From assembly GCA_020073525.1 (NCBI GenBank), contig JAIQFA010000052.1, forward strand, positions 1 through 37,444: a stretch of 37,444 nt of DNA. Reading direction: 5' to 3'. A program made the position numbers and the translations under genes. Below, piece after piece: positions 7,573 to 15,515 of the stretch (position 1 is its first letter; each line of letters starts with the position of its first letter). The DNA is from Terriglobia bacterium. GTDB taxonomy: Bacteria; Acidobacteriota; Terriglobia; Terriglobales; Acidobacteriaceae. The notes under the pieces were generated by a model. That model saw only the letters and a list, made by a program, of their open reading frames with translations. It was not told where the DNA came from and ran no database searches.

Positions 7573-8073
7573 CTAGGGCAATTCGTACACTCCCTGAATC
7601 ACAAATTCCATTCCAACGCCGTTCGTTGTGGGCTTGGCTGTGTACGTCCCGCCGCCTCGTAGCTCTTTCAGGTGGCCGCTGCCTCCGGTGAAGGTCCATG
7701 TGCCTTCGAGGTGGTCTGGAGCGTTGCCCTTCATCGTGGCGCTGCCTTGGTATTTGAGGAAGTAGCGGTCTCCATTTTTCATCGTTCCTACCACGTAACC
7801 TCGATCAACCGACTGCCCTTCCTGGACATCGTCGACGCCGTAGGCGACGTACTCAGTGCTCGTGAGGCTGCCGATCTCGATGGGGACATCGGACCGGCAG
7901 AGTCTTTGATCGAGGCTGACGGAATGCTGCCGGTCGTCATTGATCACAACGGTTTGGTGAACCGCCGCGGCTCCGCAAACCGACTTTTCGGTGATTGTCC
8001 CCTTGATGTGGGCTTGCATTGGGAGCGAGGTGAGAACCACGCAGAGGGAAAGCAGACAGAGCTTCGAGCCCAT
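7573..8073 (-). CDS. small exported hypothetical protein
   Basis: 166 aa with a short signal peptide (KLCLLSLCVVLTSLPMQAHIKG), then a soluble domain probably made of beta strands (GDRYFLKYQGSATMKG, LEGTWTFTGGSGHLKELRGGGTYT). The last part, in which a mean signal is compared with a leak term 'T-W-x-F-x-G-G-T-G', is typical of small secreted acidobacterial proteins annotated only as hypothetical. Predicted periplasmic. Its start is followed upstream by a repeat-containing gap after the DUF1501 gene, so it has its own promoter or reads through from that operon. No catalytic motif is visible. Confidence 0.65.
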   Translation of the reverse strand: MGSKLCLLSLCVVLTSLPMQAHIKGTITEKSVCGAAAVHQTVVINDDRQHSVSLDQRLCRSDVPIEIGSLTSTEYVAYGVDDVQEGQSVDRGYVVGTMKNGDRYFLKYQGSATMKGNAPDHLEGTWTFTGGSGHLKELRGGGTYTAKPTTNGVGMEFVIQGVYELP

Positions 8074-8116
8074 GGCTTACAGCTCCGGAATGGATTTAAA
8101 GATCGATGCGAGTCTA

Positions 8117-8190
8117 GCAGACGCGGCTGCCGGGCTTTGCCCGGCTGGACCCTTCGGCTTCGCTCAGGGCAGGCTCGCGAGGGCGCCCGT
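8117..8190. repeat. GC-rich hairpin and partial family A arm
   Basis: GCCGGGCTTTGCCCGGC forms a tight hairpin. It is followed by CCTTCGGCTTCGCTCAGGG, a degenerate family A arm in reverse orientation. These fill most of the gap between the DUF1501 stop and the start of the exported gene downstream. Confidence 0.55.
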
Positions 8191-8207
8191 CTCTCCACAA
8201 GCACTCT

Positions 8208-9446
8208 CTATCCGAGCAATTTCAGGAATTGGGCTGACTGATTGTCGAAGCCGGGAAATACGGTCTTCAAATCTTTGTTTCCCAGATACCGCGACACGAC
8301 TTCGCTGAGCACCAGCCTGAAGTCGGTCGTCACCGCCAAATCGCGGCCTTCATACAACTGCGACTGGTCGAGGCCGGGCCAGCGGCCATAGACTTGGCCG
8401 CCTTTTACTGGGCCGCCTAGAACGAACATCACGTTGGCGTGGCCGTGGTCGGTGCCGCGGTTGCCGTTTTCACGGGCGGTTCGGCCGAATTCGGACATGG
8501 TTACGACGACCGTGTCTTCTCCTAGATCGCCGAGGTCGGTCCAGAAGGCGGCAATCGATTGCGAAAAATCGCCGAGGACGTTGGCGATCTGTCCCTGGGT
8601 GCTGCCTTCGTTGACGTGGTGGTCCCAGCCTCCGATGTCGGCGAAGGCTACTTGCACTCCGAGGTTCGCTTTGATCATCTGTGCGAGTTGCTTCAGGCTG
8701 TCGCCGAAGCGTCCCTTGGGATAGTTGGCACCCGCGGCTGGAGTGTATTTTGCCGGGTCGGCGGCTTTCAGTGTCTTGACCGCGTCGAAGGTTTCCTGGC
8801 CGGTGCCGTGCAGCACGGTGTCCACTGACTGGTCGTACATGGCTTCAAAGGTGTTCGACATCGGAGCCGCGTTGGGATTCTTTCCGCCAACCGAGAAATC
8901 GTTCAGGTTGTTGACCGCGACTGCCGGCTCCTTGCCGGAGAGAATGCGCGGCAGCGACGGCCCCAGCGCAATCGCGCGGAAAGCCGATTTGTCGGGCGGA
9001 AGATCATGCAAGGCGCGGTTCAGCCAGCCATCGTCGGTGACCTTCACGCCGGGCGTGCCGGATTCCATGAAGTCCTGCGCATCGAAATGCGAGCGCGTCG
9101 GATCGGGCGATCCGGCGGCGTGCACAATGGCAAGATGCTTCTGTTTCCATAGCGGTTCGAAAGACGCCATCGCCGGATGCAATCCGAAAAAGCCATCAAG
9201 GTCGAGCACGGATTTCTTGGGAATATTGATGGTGGGCCGCATAGCGTAGTAACCGGGCTCACTGTGCGGCACAACGATGTTGAGGCCGTCGGCCGCTCCG
9301 CGTTGGAAGATCACGACCAGCCGCTTGTTGCGAGTACCAGGGTCAGGCGCGCCAAATGCCGCGCGCGTCAGAAACCTGGGAAGCGCGGTTGTACCAACTA
9401 CCGCCAGCGCGCCGTTGCGCAAGAAAATGCGTCGAGTGATGGACAT
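8208..9446 (-). CDS. DUF1501 family protein, Tat-exported
   Basis: A 412-aa protein starting with a twin-arginine signal (SITRRIFLRNGALAVVGTTA), so it is exported folded. DUF1501 proteins belong to the alkaline-phosphatase/sulfatase-like superfamily and nearly always sit beside a DUF1800 gene, as here. Visible segments are VVIFQRGAADGLN, FDAQDFMESG, IGGWDHH, VVVTMSEFGRTARENGNRGTDHGH and VYGRWPGL. The G-R-T-x-x-x-N-x-x-x-G-T-D-H-G-H block is the conserved core. The biochemical role is not established. The Shine-Dalgarno-like GAGGG before the start codon falls inside the family C repeat. Last gene of the DUF1800-DUF1501 unit. Confidence 0.92.
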   Translation of the reverse strand: MSITRRIFLRNGALAVVGTTALPRFLTRAAFGAPDPGTRNKRLVVIFQRGAADGLNIVVPHSEPGYYAMRPTINIPKKSVLDLDGFFGLHPAMASFEPLWKQKHLAIVHAAGSPDPTRSHFDAQDFMESGTPGVKVTDDGWLNRALHDLPPDKSAFRAIALGPSLPRILSGKEPAVAVNNLNDFSVGGKNPNAAPMSNTFEAMYDQSVDTVLHGTGQETFDAVKTLKAADPAKYTPAAGANYPKGRFGDSLKQLAQMIKANLGVQVAFADIGGWDHHVNEGSTQGQIANVLGDFSQSIAAFWTDLGDLGEDTVVVTMSEFGRTARENGNRGTDHGHANVMFVLGGPVKGGQVYGRWPGLDQSQLYEGRDLAVTTDFRLVLSEVVSRYLGNKDLKTVFPGFDNQSAQFLKLLG

Positions 9447-9450
9447 AAAA

Positions 9451-9537
9451 GCCAGCCCTCAGCCGTCAGCCCTCAGCCATCAGCCATCAGGTCGCTCCGG
9501 TTTTGAGCTGACGGCTGATGGCTGAAGGCTGACAGCT
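9451..9537. repeat. two-armed repeat, family C, filling a whole gap
   Basis: Left units (CAGCCCTCAGCCGTCAGC..., 9451-9490) pair with right units (GAGCTGACGGCTGATGGCTG..., 9505-9537). The element occupies the entire space between two minus-strand genes. Its right end contains the TAG stop of DUF1800 (9536-9538), and its left end, read on the minus strand, gives the GAGGG before the DUF1501 ATG. Confidence 0.88.
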
Positions 9538-11569
9538 ATCTTCTCTGAAACTCCGGCGATCCCAGAATCAATCCCGCAATCGCCGCGACGTTTGGCGGAC
9601 GCTTAGGATCATCCAGTCGCCGCTGGGTGATCTTCGGGTCTTCCAGTTGCTTGCTGATGGTATCGTGCGTTTGCCTGGAAATATCGCCTGACAGCAACGA
9701 ACTTTCAAGACTCGCTAGCGCTTGCTGCGCGTCGGTCGGCGCTTCCGCCGCGTTTGCCGACAACAGGCTGACAGCGTCAACTTTGACTCCTCGCACTCTT
9801 CCTGCCGCCAGCCCCAGCGCGAAATTCATGCGTGCCAGCAGCGCCGAGGAGTTTACCCAAACCTCGGCCTTCATCGAGTAGCCGGTCGGCGGCATCATGC
9901 CATAGGGCACCATGCCCATGTTGTTGAGCGTTCCGACCAGCACCCGTGCGTTGTCAACTTCTGCGCCGCTGGCGCGTATGGACGAGACCACGAACTCGAG
10001 CGGCGTTTTCACCTTGGCCCGGTAGGTGTCGGGTGTCCAGAACTCGGGAGACCGGAACATGGTACGCAGCACCTCGCGAATGTCGCCGTCTTTTTTCAGA
10101 AAGGTCTTTGTCATGCGATCGACCAATGCCGCTGGAGGATCGTCGGAGACGAAGCGCGTCGCCAGTTTTTGCGAAATGAAGTGCGCCGTCTTGGGATTGC
10201 GCGCCAGCAGGTGCAGAACCTCCAGCCCTTCCTTCTCGCCATTTTCCTTGATGCGATGTCCGAGGACGATCTTGTCGCCGGGTTCATGCATGCGCGGCTC
10301 GAAGCGAAAATCGCCGCCTTTCCTCGGCTGATCGAGCGTCCATCCCGTGAAGACCTTGGCTACCTCGGTAACGTCTGTTTGCGAATAGCCGCCGTTGACG
10401 CTGAGAGTGTGCAATTCCATCAACTCGCGTCCGTAGTTTTCGTTCAGGCCGCTGGCTTGCTTGTTCTTCTTCCGCTGCGGTGCGGGGCCATAGCCGCGCC
10501 GATGCTGCTGATGCGGCGGGATGCCGAGCGCGATTTCCGAGTCCGGTCCGACTCTTAGCCAGTTGTCGAGATAGAAGAGCATCGCCGGGCTCTTCGCGGT
10601 CGCCACCAGCAGGTCCTCGAATTTTCCCAGCACGTGCGGACGGATCGCGTCGCGCTCGTAGCTGGTGAGCAGGTAGCGGTCGGCGCCCTTGTTGACGAAA
10701 ACGTTGAAGTGGTTGAACCAGAAATCGGCCATCACCTCGTCGAGTTGCCGTTCGCTGTAGATTGCGCGTTGCAGCTTGGCCTGGATCAACTCGTCGACCA
10801 CAACTTGTTCGGGATTCTTGAGCGCCATCACCGTTTCTTTTTGCTGCGGGCTCATCCCTTCGACCAACGCGTCGGCCTTCGCGCCCTTGTTATTGGTGGC
10901 GATCGCCCGCCGGTCTTCGGGTGACATTTGCAGAATTTCTTTCATGCGCTCGTCGGGTGGCAGATCGAGCAGTTCCTGCGTTTTGAGATTCGCAGCTCGG
11001 CGTTCCTCGCGACGCCGTGTCTCATCCGGATCGGACGGCTGGGCGCTGTCGGCAGAGACGGGGCAAGCCCCGTTTCTACAGACAAGTTCGTTGTTGCCCG
11101 TGGATGCAGTGGCTGCCGCCTCCTTGCGTTCCTGCTTATCTTCGAAGCGCTGGAGTTGTGCTTCGTACACCGCGCGCTTGGTGGGATCGTGCGGCAGCGA
11201 GGCCTTGCCGTCGGCGATCTGTTTGATCAACTGGTTGGGCGGAAAATTCTCGACGATCTCTTTCGTGTCCATCCGCAGCGTGCGGAAAGGGGCCAGCCGC
11301 ACCTCGAGCGCCGTGTCATCAATCTTGTCGGGATGAAGTTGGAGTTCGATCCACTTGTCAACACCGATCTGGGTGACGCGTTCGACATCGCCGGGCCGCG
11401 GACCGAACGTCAGCCGGTTCAGGGCGTGGACGGCTCGTTTCTGCCCGTAAATGGTCCCAGCGGGTGGCTTGTCTTTTTTCCCGCCCAGAGCGAACTGCGT
11501 AGTGAGTCCGGCCGCTACGAGGAAAGCGGCTGCCACCAGCAAACGGTATCGGAGCGAAGGCATCTCCAT
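9536..11569 (-). CDS. DUF1800 family protein, exported
   Basis: 677 aa with a signal peptide (YRLLVAAAFLVAAGLTTQFALG). The DUF1800 hallmark VHALNRLTFGPRPGDVERV follows about 45 residues in. Later segments ATAKSPAMLFYLDNW, NENYGRELMELHTLSVNGGYSQTDV, VFTGWTLDQPR, HIDAHFISQKLATRFVSD-like text and SPEFW are typical. GAGG 5 nt before the ATG supports the start. The paired DUF1501 gene is immediately downstream and the two probably act together in the periplasm; function is unestablished. Odd feature: about residues 140-190 form a charged low-complexity insertion. Within it CRNGACPVSA (near residue 164) is encoded by a family B repeat element. Confidence 0.92.
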   Translation of the reverse strand: MEMPSLRYRLLVAAAFLVAAGLTTQFALGGKKDKPPAGTIYGQKRAVHALNRLTFGPRPGDVERVTQIGVDKWIELQLHPDKIDDTALEVRLAPFRTLRMDTKEIVENFPPNQLIKQIADGKASLPHDPTKRAVYEAQLQRFEDKQERKEAAATASTGNNELVCRNGACPVSADSAQPSDPDETRRREERRAANLKTQELLDLPPDERMKEILQMSPEDRRAIATNNKGAKADALVEGMSPQQKETVMALKNPEQVVVDELIQAKLQRAIYSERQLDEVMADFWFNHFNVFVNKGADRYLLTSYERDAIRPHVLGKFEDLLVATAKSPAMLFYLDNWLRVGPDSEIALGIPPHQQHRRGYGPAPQRKKNKQASGLNENYGRELMELHTLSVNGGYSQTDVTEVAKVFTGWTLDQPRKGGDFRFEPRMHEPGDKIVLGHRIKENGEKEGLEVLHLLARNPKTAHFISQKLATRFVSDDPPAALVDRMTKTFLKKDGDIREVLRTMFRSPEFWTPDTYRAKVKTPLEFVVSSIRASGAEVDNARVLVGTLNNMGMVPYGMMPPTGYSMKAEVWVNSSALLARMNFALGLAAGRVRGVKVDAVSLLSANAAEAPTDAQQALASLESSLLSGDISRQTHDTISKQLEDPKITQRRLDDPKRPPNVAAIAGLILGSPEFQRR
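11054..11079. repeat. family B hairpin inside the DUF1800 reading frame
   Basis: Contains AGACGGGGCAAGCCCCGT, the single-hairpin form of the element found intergenically at 25154-25215, 30631-30714 and 31658-31741. Here it is translated on the minus strand as CRNGACPVS without breaking the frame. Confidence 0.85.
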
Positions 11570-11642
11570 AGTGGCCTCATGAAGGATGAACCCGGACCGG
11601 AGGAAAAGTTGCTGAAAAGGTTAGGTTGGGTGGGAGAGCGAT

Positions 11643-12317
11643 TTAGCCCTTTAATTTTGCCACGTAGGCTTTTCCCATTTGCGACTTGCGGGCGGTGCTC
11701 TCGACGAATTTGAGGAATTCGCGGAGATGTTCTTTTTCCGACAATTCCGCTTCTGAGAATTTCACTCGCACGCCAAACGATGGCGCACTGCGCGTCGCGA
11801 CTCCGCTGATGATGACACCCTTCACCCAGATTTTGCCGCTCGAGACCCACAGCCCGATCTCCAGCGCCTTGCCCGCGGGCACAGGGCTCGCGGTTTCGAC
11901 CAGGCAGCCTCCGCGGCCTACATTCGCCAGGTTGCCCCACACCGGTTCTTCGATTCCCTCGACGTGAATTTCCACCGCCACATAGCATTTGATCCGCTGA
12001 AAACGGCGGCGATCCGAGTCGTTCGGGGTGAACAAATCCGGTTCAAAAGGAGGCGTTTCATTCACAGGTTCGGGATGAGGAAGGGCGGCGGGTGGCGCTG
12101 GCGCCGCGGGAACGGGCAGGTTCTCCCGTTCTTCGCGTGCCTTCACCGCAGCATCTTTTATCTCGCGCATGGCCCGAAGCAGCGCCGTTTCACGCTGTTC
12201 CGGAACCACTTCCCGATAGGTCTGCAGCAGTTTTCCGAGGTGGCTGACCAGATCGGGATCTGTAAGCAGGCGGGTCCAGTCCGACCCTTTGGGCGATGCT
12301 TTCGTGGTTTCGCTCAT
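11643..12317 (-). CDS. PilZ domain protein
   Basis: The start at 12317 (MSETTKAS) is preferred over an ATG 21 nt upstream because GGGAG lies about 7-9 nt before it. The 224-aa protein has a helical, charged N-terminal half (MREIKDAAVKAREERENL) and a Pro/Ala linker (about residues 90-110). The PilZ domain follows, beginning RRRFQRIKCYVAVEIH. The RxxxR part of the cyclic-di-GMP site is there. The second motif, usually [DN]xSxxG, reads NVGRGG with Ser replaced by Gly, so c-di-GMP affinity may be altered. Cytoplasmic regulator. Upstream of DUF1800 on the same strand, 73 nt apart. The C-terminal KVYVAKLKG-like tail is basic. Confidence 0.85.
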   Translation of the reverse strand: MSETTKASPKGSDWTRLLTDPDLVSHLGKLLQTYREVVPEQRETALLRAMREIKDAAVKAREERENLPVPAAPAPPAALPHPEPVNETPPFEPDLFTPNDSDRRRFQRIKCYVAVEIHVEGIEEPVWGNLANVGRGGCLVETASPVPAGKALEIGLWVSSGKIWVKGVIISGVATRSAPSFGVRVKFSEAELSEKEHLREFLKFVESTARKSQMGKAYVAKLKG

Positions 12318-12559
12318 ACGCGGGACTCCCTGCAGCATGTTCTGCTAGCAGGGAAGTGCTTGACTCGCATCTTAGATTGAACTTTGGTCAGAGGTTACAC
12401 AAGATGACCAAGGTCACTGACCGCGCGTTGCAGTGCACTGGCAAGCAGTCCAAGCATGCGCTCCATCCCGAGGCCGTTCAACAATTTGCATCGGATTCGC
12501 ACCAAAAAGAGTCCAAAAGACTTATGATTTCGGCTAGTTAAGGAGAGTACCCAGGCTCC
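12318..12559. other. divergent intergenic region before the efflux operon
   Basis: About 240 nt between the minus-strand PilZ gene and the plus-strand TolC-like gene. It should hold promoters for both directions. I see no repressor gene, no convincing ORF and no clear operator palindrome. AGGAGAG at 12541-12547 lies 12 nt before the TolC start and is the likely ribosome binding site. Confidence 0.4.
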
Positions 12560-14062
12560 ATGGTTTTCGCGAACTTCACCCGCCAATCGCAGCCGTCCTT
12601 TTTACAATTACGAATCCTTTTGGGGATCATCCTGATATCGACCGTCCTGTTGCCCGCCGCGCTTCGTGCCCAAAGTTCGACGCCTGCCTCGGGGGCGACC
12701 GCGAATTCGGCCGCCGGGCCCATGCAGGTTCAAACCTCGGCTCAGAATCCTGTGTTTGGCAGCGTTCCGGACGCAAAGCCCACTGCCGGAATCCTGCCGT
12801 TGAGTTTCGGCGATGCGATCGAGCGCGCGTTGCGTCACAACCTCGCCGGTCTTTTGTCGGAGTACAACACCATCGAGGCGCGCGGAGAAAAATGGCAGCA
12901 GCTCAGCGACCTGCTTCCCCATGTGAATGCGGACGTGCAGGAGGTCGCGCAGAAACAGAGCCTGGAAGCGCTGGGGCTGACTTCCTTTCCGGGCCTGGCT
13001 GGGCCGCTTCCTCGCGTGATCGGACCTTTTTCCTACTTCGACGTGCGCGCCTCGGCGACGCAGCGGCTTTTCGACTGGAAGGCCATTCAGAAATACCGGT
13101 CCTCCGCGGTCGGCGAACGAGTCGCCCAGTTCAATCTGAAGGATGCGCGGGATCTGGTTGTGCTCGCCACCGGCAACGCCTATCTGCAGGCCATTGCCGG
13201 GGCTGCCCGCGTGGAAACCGCGCAGGCCCAGGCCGAGACGGCGCGCGCCCTATACGAGAAAGCGGTGGCACAACAGCAGGCCGGAGTCGCCCCGGCGATC
13301 GATACGCTTCGGGCCCAGGTCGAATACCAGTCGCGCCAGCAGCAGCTGATTTCGGCCGCAAATAATTATGCCAAGCAGAAACTCTCGCTGGCACGAGTGA
13401 TTGGATTGGCGTCTGGCCAGGAATTCGAACTCATCGACAAGGCTCCTTACCAGGCATTTCCCATCCCCGATCTTGAAACCAGCTTGCAGCGCGCCTATTC
13501 ACTGCGCTCCGATTACAAGGCGGCGCGCGATCGTTTAATCGCTGCTCAACTGGAACGCAGCGCCGCCACCGCCGGGTATTTTCCGACTCTCGATCTGTCG
13601 GCGAATTACGGTCAAATCGGCGCGGTTCCCGGGGATGTACTGCCCACCTATCAGGTGACGGGCACGTTGAACGTTCCTATTTTTCAGGGTGGCAAGGTCC
13701 ACGGAGATGTTCTGAAAGCGGAGGCCAGTCTGCGGCAGGCGCAGGCGCAGATGGCGGACGTGCGCGGTCAGATTGATCAGGATATCCGCAACGCGTTGCT
13801 CGATCTGAAGTCGTCCAGCGACCAGGTGGAAGTCGCCCAAAGTTCGGTGAATCTCGCCGAGCAGGCGCTTATCCAGTCAAGAGACCGTTTCTCCGCCGGG
13901 ATTACCGACAACCTCGAGGTGATTCAGTCGCAGGAAGCGCTGGCGACTGCGCATGAGAATCTGATCTCGAGCCTCTACCTTCACAACCTGGCCAAGGTTT
14001 CCTTTGCCCGCGCCCTGGGACGAGCCGAAGAGGGCATTCGTGAATACTTGAAGGGAAAATAG
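12560..14062 (+). CDS. TolC-family outer membrane efflux protein
   Basis: The outer-membrane channel of a tripartite pump. 500 aa, starting with a signal peptide (LRILLGIILISTVLLPAALRAQ) and then a low-complexity Ser/Ala/Thr linker. Two OEP repeats follow, each opening with a helix of the type LSFGDAIERALRHNLAGLLSEYN (first repeat, from about residue 77). Long alpha-helical hairpins rich in Ala, Gln and Glu (AQAQAETARALYEKAVAQQQAG; LKSSSDQVEVAQSSVNLAEQAL) and a signature DTLRAQVEYQ / DNLEVIQSQEALATA pair are present. First gene of a three-gene operon; the adaptor starts 3 nt after the stop. Homologous to TolC/OprM at family level only; no symbol assigned. Confidence 0.93.
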   Translation: MVFANFTRQSQPSFLQLRILLGIILISTVLLPAALRAQSSTPASGATANSAAGPMQVQTSAQNPVFGSVPDAKPTAGILPLSFGDAIERALRHNLAGLLSEYNTIEARGEKWQQLSDLLPHVNADVQEVAQKQSLEALGLTSFPGLAGPLPRVIGPFSYFDVRASATQRLFDWKAIQKYRSSAVGERVAQFNLKDARDLVVLATGNAYLQAIAGAARVETAQAQAETARALYEKAVAQQQAGVAPAIDTLRAQVEYQSRQQQLISAANNYAKQKLSLARVIGLASGQEFELIDKAPYQAFPIPDLETSLQRAYSLRSDYKAARDRLIAAQLERSAATAGYFPTLDLSANYGQIGAVPGDVLPTYQVTGTLNVPIFQGGKVHGDVLKAEASLRQAQAQMADVRGQIDQDIRNALLDLKSSSDQVEVAQSSVNLAEQALIQSRDRFSAGITDNLEVIQSQEALATAHENLISSLYLHNLAKVSFARALGRAEEGIREYLKGK

Positions 14063-14065
14063 CCC

Positions 14066-15364
14066 ATGGACCAAACCAGCAGCGTAACCGAAGCCAAACC
14101 GCAACCGGAAACGCGGGTGCCGCAGTCCCAGCTGCCACAGCCCCAGGCCCAGCATGACAGCGAGGCGCGTTATCAGCGGCGGGCCGAGTTTTTCAGCAAC
14201 CCGCGCACCAAGTGGGGGCTCATTGTCGCCGGCCTCGTGATTCTGACTGCCGTTTTCTTTCTCTGGCGATACCTGGGGAGCTACGAATCCACCGACGATG
14301 CCCAGATTGATGGGCATGTGAACTCGGTGAGTGCACGCGTCAGCGGCCACGTGGTGAAGCTCAACGTGGAAGACAACCAGTACGTCGAAAAAGGAACGGT
14401 GCTGGTGGAGATCGATCCCGCCGATTACCAGGTCGCGGTGGCCCAGGCGCGAGCTGAGTATGCCGACGCCCAGGCGCAGGCGTCGGCCGCCGGAATTAAT
14501 ATCCCCATCACCGATGTCAGCACCTCGAGCCAGTTAAGCGGCGCCCAGGCGGGAGTGTCGGGCGCGAAAGCTGGAATTGCGGCTGCCCGCCAGCAGTTTG
14601 AAGCGGCCAAATCGCAAGTGGCGGAAGCGGAGGCCAACAACACCAAAGCACAGAACGATCTTGTCCGCTACAAACAGCTGATCGACAAGCAGGAGATTTC
14701 GCAGCAACAATACGACCAAGCTGTCGCCAGTGCCCAGTCCGCTGCCGCCACTCTGCGAGCGGCGCGCGCCAACGCAGATGCCGCCGCGGCCCAGATCGAA
14801 CAGGCGCAGAGCAAACTGCAGCAGGCCGGCGCCGATCTTAGAACCGCCGGCACGGCGCCGCAGACGTTGCGGGTCATACGCGCTCGGGCCGCTTCCGCGG
14901 AAGCGAACGCCGAGCGCAAGAAGGCCGAATTGGACCAGGCGGAACTCAATCTGCTGTACACAAAAGTGATTGCGCCCGTCAGCGGCATGGTCAGTAACCG
15001 CACGGTTGAGGTCGGCCAAAACGTACAGCCGGGACAAGAAATGATGAAAATCATCCCCCTTGATGAAGCCAATCTCTGGGTCACCGCGAACTTCAAGGAG
15101 ACCCAACTCAAGAGCATTAAGGCGGGGTTGCCGGCAGACATCGCGGTGGACGCGACCGGCAAGATCTACCAGGGGCATGTCGATTCCATTGCCGGCGCCA
15201 GTGGAGCCCGCTTCAGCCTGCTGCCACCCGAAAATGCGACCGGCAACTACGTCAAGGTGGTGCAGCGCATCCCCGTGAAGATCGTGTTCGACAAGGATCA
15301 GATCAAGCAACATGAACTCCGTCCGGGGATGTCGGTTGTGCCGAAGGTGTGGATCAGTAAATAG
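14066..15364 (+). CDS. HlyD/EmrA-family membrane fusion protein
   Basis: Periplasmic adaptor linking the EmrB-like transporter to the TolC-like channel. 432 aa, with a Pro/Gln-rich cytoplasmic N-terminus, one membrane anchor (WGLIVAGLVILTAVFFLWRYL, about residues 50-70), and then the first half of a lipoyl domain (IDGHVNSVSARVSGHVVKLN). A long Ala/Gln-rich coiled-coil hairpin with at least four EmrA-like helical segments comes next (AEYADAQAQASAA, AAARQQFEAAKSQVAEAEAN, AAATLRAARANADAAAAQIE). The second lipoyl half is LYTKVIAPVSGMVSNRTVEV, and a beta-barrel ends the protein. The layout matches EmrA. Spacing of 3 nt after the previous stop suggests translational coupling. Confidence 0.93.
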   Translation: MDQTSSVTEAKPQPETRVPQSQLPQPQAQHDSEARYQRRAEFFSNPRTKWGLIVAGLVILTAVFFLWRYLGSYESTDDAQIDGHVNSVSARVSGHVVKLNVEDNQYVEKGTVLVEIDPADYQVAVAQARAEYADAQAQASAAGINIPITDVSTSSQLSGAQAGVSGAKAGIAAARQQFEAAKSQVAEAEANNTKAQNDLVRYKQLIDKQEISQQQYDQAVASAQSAAATLRAARANADAAAAQIEQAQSKLQQAGADLRTAGTAPQTLRVIRARAASAEANAERKKAELDQAELNLLYTKVIAPVSGMVSNRTVEVGQNVQPGQEMMKIIPLDEANLWVTANFKETQLKSIKAGLPADIAVDATGKIYQGHVDSIAGASGARFSLLPPENATGNYVKVVQRIPVKIVFDKDQIKQHELRPGMSVVPKVWISK

Positions 15365-15502
15365 CTTCGAGCTACGAGCTTCGAGCGACCTGTTCATGCT
15401 CGTTCGCAACTCGCGACTCATGGCTGAAATGTCTTTGAAGGGATGATTAGTGAGCTCGGGTGTTTGCCTGTTCGTAGCTCGCGGCTCGAAGCTCGTAGCG
15501 AA
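15363..15502. repeat. inverted repeat, family E (GAGCTACGAGCTTCGAGC type)
   Basis: The left arm at 15363-15388 (AGCTTCGAGCTACGAGCTTC) and the right arm at 15471-15502 (TAGCTCGCGGCTCGAAGCTC) are imperfect reverse complements enclosing about 80 nt. They occupy almost all of the gap between adaptor and transporter genes, so the long hairpin would lie inside the operon mRNA. Confidence 0.8.
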
Positions 15503-15515
15503 CGTGAAATAAACG

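Noticed and set aside
9451..9537. Tandem CAGCC[AG]TCAGC units as a possible CRISPR array
   Set aside because: Units are about 8-10 nt, contiguous, without spacers, and are mirrored by an inverted arm; there are no cas genes.
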